Shown here piece by piece: positions 53,465-61,674 of a DNA stretch of 64,000 nt. Origin of the DNA: Enterococcus thailandicus (lineage in GTDB: Bacteria > Bacillota > Bacilli > Lactobacillales > Enterococcaceae); NCBI RefSeq assembly GCF_001886265.1, contig NZ_JXLE01000015.1:1-64000 (forward strand), given 5' to 3'. The notes beneath the pieces are model-generated. The model was not told the origin of the DNA and made no database searches. It worked only from the letters and a program-made list of their open reading frames with translations. Positions within the stretch are counted from its first letter, which is position 1. Every line of letters begins with the position of its first letter. A program made the translations under genes and the position numbers.

Positions 53465-54484
53465 ATGAAATTTATCAAAGAGAAAAAGAATCATCCCCCA
53501 GCTTTACCAAAAGAAGAAAAAGCCGCTAGTATCCGAACGACTCGTACCTTCTTTCTAATCCTAACGCTTTTGTTAATCAGCAGTGGTCCCTTTGCCTTTG
53601 TTAAATCTACCCAAATGCAAAGTCTTATTCGCAAAGAACAAACCACATTAACTGAAACGATTCACAAAGAATTAGCAAAAAAGACAAATACAGCTGTTAC
53701 ATCAGAATTGTATAAACAGTTTCTACAGCCTTTCATTACAGCTTACATTAATATTCCTACCGAGCAGCAAGCATTTGAAAAACGTTTTAATTCACTCCAA
53801 GAGACCTATTTCATGATTACCCTAGATGAAGAAAAGAATACGGGGACTGAACGAAAACTACTCTCTTCTGATTTTTATAATCTAATCAGTGAAAATGGAC
53901 AATTGGTGGCTCAATACCGTATTGCTTATGAAATCAATGCTCAAGTTACAAAAGAACGTGATGTAAAGAAAAAAGAAGGTAATAAAGAAGTAGTCACCAA
54001 AGAAAAATATATTGACTACGAAAAAATTGAAAATCGTGTGTTGTTAAATATCCCTTTTATACAATTAAAAAATCAATCGTTTAAAGTGACTGCCTATCCT
54101 TATTTTACTCTTGAGCCTTCACTAACTTCAAAAAATGGGCAACTAAAAATGCCTGATATTTCTCAGTACCAACAAGTGGATACCAAAGAAGAAAAAATGG
54201 TTGTCAGTTTCATCCAGTCATTCCTTGATAAATATGTATCTGCTTCATTGGAAGATATGGCATTTATGATGAAAGAACCAGAAATTCTAACAGGTAATTA
54301 TCAAATAAGTAATAGCCAAATTAAACCCTTCTTCAAAGACAAACAACTCTTTGCTTTTGTTACCTTTGATGTTATTGATGGCGAAACAAAAATAGGACAC
54401 AAAGAAACTATGACTTTATTGTTGAAGCAACGAGAAAACACTTATTTCATTGAAACCATTCATCATTATTTAGGAGGAATTTAA
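53465..54484 (+). CDS. TcpC-family (VirB8-like) transfer protein
   Basis: A 339-residue bitopic membrane protein. The short cytosolic N-terminus and one helix (about residues 25-48, FFLILTLLLISSGPFAFV) precede two extracellular NTF2-like domains (about 90-215 and 240-338), as in TcpC/ConB/Orf13. It is required for assembly of the Gram-positive conjugation channel. In Tn916 this gene closes the module; here it lies upstream of the others, as in ICEBs1-type elements. A GGAG site precedes the ATG. Confidence 0.88.
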   Translation: MKFIKEKKNHPPALPKEEKAASIRTTRTFFLILTLLLISSGPFAFVKSTQMQSLIRKEQTTLTETIHKELAKKTNTAVTSELYKQFLQPFITAYINIPTEQQAFEKRFNSLQETYFMITLDEEKNTGTERKLLSSDFYNLISENGQLVAQYRIAYEINAQVTKERDVKKKEGNKEVVTKEKYIDYEKIENRVLLNIPFIQLKNQSFKVTAYPYFTLEPSLTSKNGQLKMPDISQYQQVDTKEEKMVVSFIQSFLDKYVSASLEDMAFMMKEPEILTGNYQISNSQIKPFFKDKQLFAFVTFDVIDGETKIGHKETMTLLLKQRENTYFIETIHHYLGGI

Positions 54485-54823
54485 ATGAAACAAAAGAAGA
54501 GCACACAATCACCTCACCAAAGACAACTATTGACCGTAAAATTAACAACCATATTCAGCAGCCTCTTATTCTTTTTCTCACTATCTCCTGTAGCCTATGC
54601 GGATGCTAATGCCAAAGAAGCTAGTAATTATATCTTGAACGACTGGATTGCGCCAATTTTTGGAGTTGTTGTTGTCTATTTAGTTATCAAAGAATTTCTG
54701 AATTCAAAATGGATTCAAGGTTTTGCGATCCTCTTTTTTGGCGGTATTATTTACGCAGTTATTAAAGATCCTACAAGTGTTCTTAATTCACTTTCTAATC
54801 TAAAAAGCTACTTTGGATTATAG
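54485..54823 (+). CDS. TcpD-like small membrane protein
   Basis: A 112-residue protein with an N-terminal hydrophobic segment resembling a signal peptide (about residues 20-41, ending near YADAN) and two further membrane segments (about 55-73 and 78-95). Size, topology and position between TcpC and TcpE match TcpD/ConC. It starts one base after the TcpC stop codon, so translation is coupled. Confidence 0.82.
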   Translation: MKQKKSTQSPHQRQLLTVKLTTIFSSLLFFFSLSPVAYADANAKEASNYILNDWIAPIFGVVVVYLVIKEFLNSKWIQGFAILFFGGIIYAVIKDPTSVLNSLSNLKSYFGL

Positions 54824-54825
54824 TC

Positions 54826-55515
54826 ATGAATAAAGAAAAGCAGATATTAGACTATAGAGAGCCCTTCAATGCTCCCTATATGATTCGAGAAATCGCCAAA
54901 AACGTCCACTTACCTTTTGTCGTCTATGCACAGGACTTCACTGTCGCAACAATCAGTTTTGCGGTTGTGTTTAGTGCTCTCTTGATGCTTTTTGGGATAA
55001 ATCAATTAGTCGTCATGGTTTCTCTAGCTATCCCTTATGGTTTAGTACAGCTATTTAACCGAGTTGAACCAGACGGAAAGCGAGCAGATATTTTTTTGAA
55101 AGATTATTTTGTCTATCTTCTTACCTTTGTATTTGGGCATAAATTGCTCTATCATGAACAACTTCACTCATTTAAACAAGAAAAAGTAATTTATGACCGC
55201 TGCACTATTGAACAGCTTTTCCTAAAAAAAGAAGGAGAAGAAAAAATGAATACCTTAGATATTGACCAATTGAAGCAAGAAATAAAAGATAGTGTTGTTC
55301 CAGAACTAATCCATGAATTTGAATCACTAAATGCTAAAGAAGAAGGTTTCTATGAATTATTTGAAACAGATGACGAAGTGTTATTAATGAAAAAGACACT
55401 CTTTCGACAATTTACAGATGGGGTTATTCCAATGTCAAAAATCCCTAAATTAAAAGAACAATATCAGTCACTAATCAAGCAATCCATTCGTAAGCGAATC
55501 ACTAGATTATTATAG
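54826..55515 (+). CDS. TcpE-family transfer protein (Tn916 Orf17-like)
   Basis: A 229-residue membrane-associated protein. The core YREPFNAPYMIREIAKNVHLPF and a pair of hydrophobic helices (about residues 45-82) mark the TcpE/ConD family. The C-terminal half (about 115-229) is a charged, helical extension longer than that of Tn916 Orf17, with a possible domain of its own (ELIHEFESLNAKEEGFYELF). It precedes the VirB4-like ATPase gene by 14 bases. Confidence 0.88.
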   Translation: MNKEKQILDYREPFNAPYMIREIAKNVHLPFVVYAQDFTVATISFAVVFSALLMLFGINQLVVMVSLAIPYGLVQLFNRVEPDGKRADIFLKDYFVYLLTFVFGHKLLYHEQLHSFKQEKVIYDRCTIEQLFLKKEGEEKMNTLDIDQLKQEIKDSVVPELIHEFESLNAKEEGFYELFETDDEVLLMKKTLFRQFTDGVIPMSKIPKLKEQYQSLIKQSIRKRITRLL

Positions 55516-55529
55516 GAAGGTGGAAAAAA

Positions 55530-58052
55530 ATGAAGTTTAAGCAGCCATTTCATAAGGTTTATCATAATTTATTGCTTACTACAGATAATGAAGTTTGGGC
55601 ATACTTCACTTGCCCTAGCGACTATGTTATTGGTCAAAATAAAGAAATTCAAGAAAAACACAAACAAAAATGGAATCAATTTTTGCAAAGCTTACGCCGC
55701 TTTGAAGACTTTGAACTATTTCTAAATCCGCATTCTTATAATCTTAGCGAACGACTAGCAGCTTTCTCCGAAAATTTTGATGAACAAGCAAAATCAATGG
55801 GCGATAGTTTAGTTGATCGAACACTTTCCGAATTAGAAAATCAACTTCGAGTCCTTACAACGGAAAAATTTTATATTGGGGTTAAACTTTCTAGCTTATC
55901 TTCTGCAACAACCATAAAAGGAAAAGCGATGGAAGTCGTTGACTATTACGCAGGAAAACTATTATCCCTGAACCACTATCACCTAACTATTGATGAAGAT
56001 TTTTTAAAACGATACCGTTCAATAGAGTCAGAAATCTTTCAACTCGTTGGAACGATTAATGGGCGTAGACTTACTGAACAAGAGGTGCTACAAGCCTGCC
56101 GTTATCCTTATGTACGTGGAATGAAGACTTCTTTTGATCTTGATTTTGTGGAAAATAGCAACTATTCATTAACAGATACCATTCTTGATCCTACAGAAGA
56201 ACAAGGCTTACTAAAGCTAAGAAGCCCCGAAGGATCTAGCTACATTGCACTGCTTCCTATTCATAAATTTGCCCCTAATTTGGCATTCAATCATGTAGCA
56301 GAAGTAGTGCAAAGCCTCCCCTTTCCAGTGGAGTTTCGACTCAAAGGGCATTTTGAACCCTTAAAAGGTGGTAGAGGATTAAAAGGAAAGTCTTCTCGTG
56401 CAGCCAAAAGATTAAAAAACAGCGCAAAAGAAACAGTCTCTATGGGCGATGCTGAAATGAAATCCAGCCGCTTTAATCGTTACGCTTTAACCGACCTAAA
56501 TAATAAAATAGATTTAAGAGTCCCTGTCATTAAATGGCTGGGGCTTTTTGGTGTCTTTGGACAAACACCAGAAGAATGTCGCAGTCGGATTCGTACCGTC
56601 ATTTCTTTATGCCAATCTCGAAATGTAGAAATTGTAAAAGGGTTAGCCGATCAAGTCTTTCTCTTCCATCAATTTTTAGCTGGTAACAAACCGGGACAAG
56701 AAAAAAATTGGCTTCATTACACTACAGTTGAAGGCATCAGTGAAATGTTATTGGGTGTTGAAAATCGGATTGGTGATAACGTAGGGATTCCTATCGGTAT
56801 GGTCTCGGAATTGAAAAATACTCGAAACCTAACACCAAAAGAAATTGCAAAAACTAGTCGAAAACCTGTTTTCTTTAATCCAGCTATTGGGAACCAAAAT
56901 GATATCACCGATAAAAAAGCCAATAGTCCGCACATTGCCATCACTGGGCCCACTGGAAATGGGAAATCCTACTTGGCAAAGTTTATTTTCTTCCTTTCAG
57001 TTTTAATGAATGGAAAAGGTTTGTACGTTGACCCTAAATCTGAGTTCTTTGATTGGATTATGGAGGTTATCAATAATCCACTTTATCAAGAAAAATATCC
57101 TGACACTTGCGCTTTCATTCAACAGCATTTCCACCAAGTACGACTTGATCCAAATAAAACCAGTAACAAGGGTGTTCTTGATCCCTTCTGCTTTATTCCT
57201 AATCGAGTAGCTGCAAAAGATATGGCTCAAGATTTATTTGAAGAGCTTTATGATTTTACTAGTGCTAGAGAGAAAAAATCAAGATTGGCAATGTTAGAAG
57301 GAATAGAAACAGTATTAAAAAGAAGAGATCAAGGCGAACGGATAGGATTACTTCATGTAGTTGACTTCATGCTAGAAAGTACACAGGAAGAGGTTCGAGA
57401 TACAGCCAGCTTAATCAAGAAATCGGTACAGGGTTCCATCTTAGAATTAGCCTTTAGTTATGGTGAAAATGAAGGACTGAATCTCACTAATAAAGTCACT
57501 GTCCTAGAAGTCTTAGGTTTAGAAATGCCTCGTGCAGAAACACTTAGCAGTGACTACAGTGCTACACAGAGAAAGTCGGTCATGTTGATGATGTCTATAG
57601 GAAAATTCTGTGAACTATTTGGTTTACGTGATCGAGAAGAAAGCACTGTTGTTCTATTTGATGAAAGTTGGATTTTTAATTCTTCTAAAAACGGACGTGC
57701 GATTATCAAGTCCATGCGCAGAGTTGGTCGAAGTTTCAATAATACTCTTATCATCGTCACTCAATCTGTTAAAGATACAGCAGAAGAAGATGACACAGGA
57801 AATTTTGGACGAATTTTTGCTTATGATGACAAAGATGAACGTGAAGAGATTCTTCGCCATTTAGGATTAGAAATAACCAGTGAAAATATAGACTGGTTAA
57901 AAAACTTACCCAAATACCATTGTCTTTATTTAGACTTACGTGGTCGTGTTGGGAAAATGCTTGTCTATTGTCCTTATGAAGAAATCCATCAAATGCTACA
58001 AACGGTCAAAAAAAACACAAGTGCAGATGTGGAAACAACCTTTAGCGCTTAG
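55530..58052 (+). CDS. VirB4-type conjugation ATPase (TcpF, Tn916 Orf16-like)
   Basis: The 840-residue main energising ATPase of the transfer channel. The N-terminal half resembles VirB4/TraC. Walker A is ITGPTGNGKSYLAKF (about residues 470-484) and Walker B VVLFDESWIF (about 706-715), followed by TLIIVTQSVKDTAEED. It is cytosolic and peripheral to the membrane. Length and order match Orf16 and ConE. AGGAAGG precedes the ATG. No frame damage. Confidence 0.93.
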   Translation: MKFKQPFHKVYHNLLLTTDNEVWAYFTCPSDYVIGQNKEIQEKHKQKWNQFLQSLRRFEDFELFLNPHSYNLSERLAAFSENFDEQAKSMGDSLVDRTLSELENQLRVLTTEKFYIGVKLSSLSSATTIKGKAMEVVDYYAGKLLSLNHYHLTIDEDFLKRYRSIESEIFQLVGTINGRRLTEQEVLQACRYPYVRGMKTSFDLDFVENSNYSLTDTILDPTEEQGLLKLRSPEGSSYIALLPIHKFAPNLAFNHVAEVVQSLPFPVEFRLKGHFEPLKGGRGLKGKSSRAAKRLKNSAKETVSMGDAEMKSSRFNRYALTDLNNKIDLRVPVIKWLGLFGVFGQTPEECRSRIRTVISLCQSRNVEIVKGLADQVFLFHQFLAGNKPGQEKNWLHYTTVEGISEMLLGVENRIGDNVGIPIGMVSELKNTRNLTPKEIAKTSRKPVFFNPAIGNQNDITDKKANSPHIAITGPTGNGKSYLAKFIFFLSVLMNGKGLYVDPKSEFFDWIMEVINNPLYQEKYPDTCAFIQQHFHQVRLDPNKTSNKGVLDPFCFIPNRVAAKDMAQDLFEELYDFTSAREKKSRLAMLEGIETVLKRRDQGERIGLLHVVDFMLESTQEEVRDTASLIKKSVQGSILELAFSYGENEGLNLTNKVTVLEVLGLEMPRAETLSSDYSATQRKSVMLMMSIGKFCELFGLRDREESTVVLFDESWIFNSSKNGRAIIKSMRRVGRSFNNTLIIVTQSVKDTAEEDDTGNFGRIFAYDDKDEREEILRHLGLEITSENIDWLKNLPKYHCLYLDLRGRVGKMLVYCPYEEIHQMLQTVKKNTSADVETTFSA

Positions 58053-58064
58053 AAAGGAGCTGCT

Positions 58065-59834
58065 ATGTTACTAAAAGATTTATTTGATATTGACAGTTTC
58101 CAATCCTTTTTTGAAAAAGGCGGCTGGTTTAGCATCAATGAAAATTTGCAAAGTGTGCTAAATGCGTTGCTCAATATTGCCTTTGGATTAATCAAATACC
58201 TTGTTCTAGCATTAGATTACGTGATAGATAAACTCTTTAGTTTAAATTTACTAGAAGGCGTGTTACCTGATTTATTCTCCACTACTGGTGCTATCTACAA
58301 CAAGTTATTCAGTGTTGTAGGAATTCTCCTTTTTACGTTTGTAATTGTCATTTCAGTGAAAGATTTTTTTGAAAAAGGAATCAGCAAGGCATTAATCCGT
58401 TTTGGTATTTTCACCTTAATATACGTTGGCAGTATGACCTTTTTTGTCGATGGTGCCAACAAAGTTCAAGAAGTGAATACCCTCTCTCAAAATGTACAAG
58501 GACAATTAGTTGATTTAACAAGTGGCAGTCTCACGAAAAACACTGGCAATATCTCAGAAAATTTACTTGGATCAAATCAACAACTAGACGGAACAAGTAA
58601 TATCCGAAATCTCATTTTTGATGAATTTGTTATTAAACCTTATGCTTTACTCAACTTTGGAAAAACAGATGTATCAAAAGAGCAATTTGAATCCTATCTT
58701 GTTAAAAGTGGTGAAACATTTGACCAAAAAAAGACCGATGAGATTGCTGATAAAATAAAAAAAGACTCCAAAAAAAATTCTTATCTCACCTCAGATCGTA
58801 TGCCCGAAAAAGTTGCTGTTTTATTAAATACATTTATTATGCTAATCGTGATTGGAACGGCTGTACTAATTATCGGAGTTGCAAATATTTTAATCCAGCT
58901 ATTAATTTATGGCATCCTCTTTCTCTTTCCTTCACTACTTTTTTTAGCTTTGATTCCAAACATGCACCATCTGCTAAAAAATAGCTTCATGTTACTAGGA
59001 ACACTGTTTGCTTCAAAAATAGGGATTGGATTCGGTTTTGGTCTCTTGTTCTCTATTTTAAATTTGTTAGATACTTTTTTTGTTGTCACAAACATTGTCA
59101 CCATGATTGTAGGACTGTTTGTCAAAGTTTTGTTAGGGCTGTTTATCTGGAAGAATAAAGGTCAGATTGTTCGTTCATTGACGAAAGGTAAAGCAGAGTT
59201 AAAAGACTTTTCTTTCAATCCCAAACAAACCATTCAAGAAAGACAACAACAACGAGCACAAAAAGAAGATCAGCAAAATCGCTATGCTGAACAAGACTAT
59301 AAAACACAAACCGCAGAAAATGATTATCTTCGATCAGGAATAGAGCTAGATCACGCTTATCGTCAAAATGAACTACAGGATAATTTATTAGTGCAAGCTG
59401 GGGAGGAAGAAACTTCTCTTCATCAAACAGCAATGCCTTTTGATGAACAACCAACGGAGTCCAAGGAAGAACCACTCCCTACCGATACTTTTGATGTAAA
59501 CGACCCAGAAGAATCATTTAACTATCCTGTTGAGAACACTTCTGGTTCTGTCTCAAATACAGATCCATTACTCACTGAAACCGTATTACCTACAGAAGAG
59601 GTTGATGATCATTTGGTGAGTCCAAATACTTTAACAGAAGAAGCAGAAACACCTGTTGAATCAGTCATTGAAACAAGCAATGTAAAGGACGACTCATTAG
59701 AAACAGAGCCACACCTCCCTTCTCTAGTTACAGAACAAGAAGCCCAGCTACTGGAAAAAGAAATCAGTCATCTTAGACAAGAAACCTATACTACGTCGGA
59801 ATTTAGTGAGGAACAAGCCTATGAAAATGCGTAA
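58065..59834 (+). CDS. VirB6-like polytopic transfer protein (TcpH, Tn916 Orf15-like)
   Basis: A 589-residue protein with about six to seven hydrophobic helices (about residues 25-60, 80-105, 110-130, 265-300, 305-365) and a long hydrophilic C-terminal tail (about 380-589) rich in glutamate, glutamine and threonine. It belongs to the CD3337/EF1877/Orf15 family that forms the channel. The 3' end overlaps the start of the next gene by 14 bases. Confidence 0.9.
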   Translation: MLLKDLFDIDSFQSFFEKGGWFSINENLQSVLNALLNIAFGLIKYLVLALDYVIDKLFSLNLLEGVLPDLFSTTGAIYNKLFSVVGILLFTFVIVISVKDFFEKGISKALIRFGIFTLIYVGSMTFFVDGANKVQEVNTLSQNVQGQLVDLTSGSLTKNTGNISENLLGSNQQLDGTSNIRNLIFDEFVIKPYALLNFGKTDVSKEQFESYLVKSGETFDQKKTDEIADKIKKDSKKNSYLTSDRMPEKVAVLLNTFIMLIVIGTAVLIIGVANILIQLLIYGILFLFPSLLFLALIPNMHHLLKNSFMLLGTLFASKIGIGFGFGLLFSILNLLDTFFVVTNIVTMIVGLFVKVLLGLFIWKNKGQIVRSLTKGKAELKDFSFNPKQTIQERQQQRAQKEDQQNRYAEQDYKTQTAENDYLRSGIELDHAYRQNELQDNLLVQAGEEETSLHQTAMPFDEQPTESKEEPLPTDTFDVNDPEESFNYPVENTSGSVSNTDPLLTETVLPTEEVDDHLVSPNTLTEEAETPVESVIETSNVKDDSLETEPHLPSLVTEQEAQLLEKEISHLRQETYTTSEFSEEQAYENA

Positions 59835-60846
59835 GTTATTTCCATTGCTTTTTTTGGGCTTCTTTTTCATTTTTTTTATGCTCATTGCTGGCAGTAGTTC
59901 TTCTACTACACACACAGCCTCCGAGGAAGGACAAAATCTTCCAGAAGCAGTGCTTCGTTGGAAAGATAAGGTGATAAAAGAAGCTACCAAAAATGAAATT
60001 CCAGAAGCAGTTCCTTACTTATTAGGAATTATTATGGCAGAAACTGGAGGTAATTCAGAAAAATATCCTGATGTTATGCAATGTTCCGAAAGCCAAGGAA
60101 AGCCACCAAATTCAATTCAAGATCCAAACGAATCCATTGAGGTTGGCGTAAAATATTTTGCAGATATGTGGAAAGTGCATCGTGATTACGATGTTTTAAA
60201 TATTGTACAAGCCTATAATTTTGGCGGTGGCTTTCTAAGTCATTCAGGTAAAAGCTACTCTCTGGATCGTGCGATTCAATTCTCAAAAAATCAAGCAGGT
60301 GGAAAAACAGTCACTTACACTAATCCTATAGCTGTCAACTTAGGATATGATTATCGTTATGCGTATGGCAATATGTTTTATGCTCAAATTGTTAAACAAT
60401 ACATCACTTCTACTTCCAACAATAATAGTCAAGGGAATTCAACTATTGTAAAAGCAGCACTTAAAGAATTAGATGAAGGACCTCATGATGGTGGGGAAAA
60501 ATATTGGCGTTGGTACGGCTTCAATGGACGTGTTGAATGGTGCGCTATTTTTGTTTCTTATAATGCTGAAAAAGCTGGGGTTAAAATGGAACGGTTCGCT
60601 TATTGCCCAACAGGTATTGAAAATTTTAAAGCTAAAAATCAATGGTTGGGGAAAGGAAATTTGCCTAAAAGTGGTAATATCATCTTTTTTGACTGGGATG
60701 GTGATTCTGTTAGCGACCATGTAGGAATTGTTGAGAAAGTAGAAAATGAAGTTGTTTACACAATTGAAGGGAATTCAGGAGACAAAATTGCTAAACGTAG
60801 TTATGAAAAAGACAGTCCTTATATTATTGGATGTGGGACGCCTTAA
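59821..60846 (+). CDS. two-domain peptidoglycan hydrolase (TcpG, Tn916 Orf14/CwlT-like)
   Basis: A 341-residue cell-wall hydrolase that opens the wall for the channel. One N-terminal hydrophobic segment (about 7-26) is followed by a lysozyme-like domain (about 40-190, glutamate in GIIMAETGGNSEKYPDVMQCSES) and a CHAP cysteine peptidase domain (about 205-341, Cys in VEWCAIFVSYNAEKAG, His in SDHVGIVEKVE). ATG at 59821 is chosen, with GAGG nine bases upstream, rather than GTG at 59806. It is the last transfer gene; an inverted-repeat terminator lies about 85 bases further on. Confidence 0.92.
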   Translation: MKMRKLFPLLFLGFFFIFFMLIAGSSSSTTHTASEEGQNLPEAVLRWKDKVIKEATKNEIPEAVPYLLGIIMAETGGNSEKYPDVMQCSESQGKPPNSIQDPNESIEVGVKYFADMWKVHRDYDVLNIVQAYNFGGGFLSHSGKSYSLDRAIQFSKNQAGGKTVTYTNPIAVNLGYDYRYAYGNMFYAQIVKQYITSTSNNNSQGNSTIVKAALKELDEGPHDGGEKYWRWYGFNGRVEWCAIFVSYNAEKAGVKMERFAYCPTGIENFKAKNQWLGKGNLPKSGNIIFFDWDGDSVSDHVGIVEKVENEVVYTIEGNSGDKIAKRSYEKDSPYIIGCGTP

Positions 60847-60923
60847 TCAATCAAATTCTATGTTACTGATTTAAATACGATCTTCAAAAAAAGAAGAGCA
60901 TGGGACAAAACCAATCAAAATTA

Positions 60924-60972
60924 AAAATACAGTCAAATTAAGGAAATTTAAACTTTGATTTGACTGCATTTT
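60924..60972 (+). terminator. terminator of the conjugation module
   Basis: CAGTCAAAT (60930-60938) pairs with ATTTGACTG (60958-60966), extended by AAAAT/ATTTT, then TTTATTT. From 60973 to 61530 the AT-rich DNA shows no gene; a small hairpin ACAAGCAA/TTGCTTGT near 61485-61510 is the only other structure seen. Confidence 0.6.
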
Positions 60973-61532
60973 ATTTAACTGATCCTTCCAAATTTTAGTA
61001 AATTTAAGACTTTTGACCTAGACACAATTCATTTCTTTTACTTACAAAAATAAAAAATGTATATCTCAGATCATCTGTATAGTACTTTTTTAACATACAA
61101 CTATCTTTCAACAATTTATTTTGATGAATAAAGATTTTTCTTAAAATATATTAAATCTTGAGCATGTAGAATCTGTTTTAACCTATGAATTAATAATTGA
61201 ATAATTTTAAGAATTATCTAAAAAAAGAGTATGTAGTAGCTACATTAATTGCAGAGTTTGTCTAAGATCTATCACTCAAACAATTCACCTCACTAAGAAA
61301 ATAATGATATAAAATAATATTTTTAATATTGAATTAAATGAGCATATTACAAAACTCAACACCATGCTAGATACAGAAAAAATCTTTATATTTTGCTTTG
61401 AATAGAATCAAAAACAACGTATTAAGCATTTGATTACAGTCTATTAACTGCTAAAAAAACTATCCAACCGAAAAATCAATCTAACAAGCAAGGATTTATA
61501 TTTGCTTGTTAAAATACTACCACATTTAAACG

Positions 61533-61565
61533 TTCAAAGTAACATAAAAAATGTTATACTATAAT
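61533..61565 (+). promoter_or_regulatory. promoter/operator candidate of the PHP-ATPase operon
   Basis: TTCAAA (61533-61538) is followed 16-17 bases on by TATACT/TATAAT (61555-61565). The spacer is filled by the inverted repeat TAACAT-AAAAA-ATGTTA (61540-61556), a possible operator. It lies about 110 bases upstream of the start codon. Confidence 0.4.
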
Positions 61566-61674
61566 TGTTATGTATTGTTTAATATAGGTTTCTTTGTTAT
61601 TAAGTACACATGATAGGCTTAGAATTATTCACTGTAATATCTACTTTATTTGACTGACTAAGGATGTGATAAAT

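Larger units (their letters stand above)
45849..60972 (+). mobile_element. conjugation module of a Tn916/ICEBs1-like integrative element (partial)
   Basis: All genes are rightward and tightly spaced: LPXTG adhesin, two DUF961 proteins, FtsK-type coupling protein, oriT, MobT relaxase, ArdA, a small unknown, then TcpC, TcpD, TcpE, VirB4-type ATPase, VirB6-like membrane protein and a lytic TcpG protein. TcpC precedes TcpD/E rather than closing the module as in Tn916, so the order is closer to ICEBs1/ICESt elements. No integrase, excisionase or attachment site is visible, so the true ends are unknown; the putative defence cassettes on either side may belong to the same element. Confidence 0.85.

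Noticed and set aside
60973-61530. Search for integrase, excisionase or an attachment site after the conjugation module
   Set aside because: No recombinase frame, tRNA or long direct repeat was seen; the element end must lie elsewhere.
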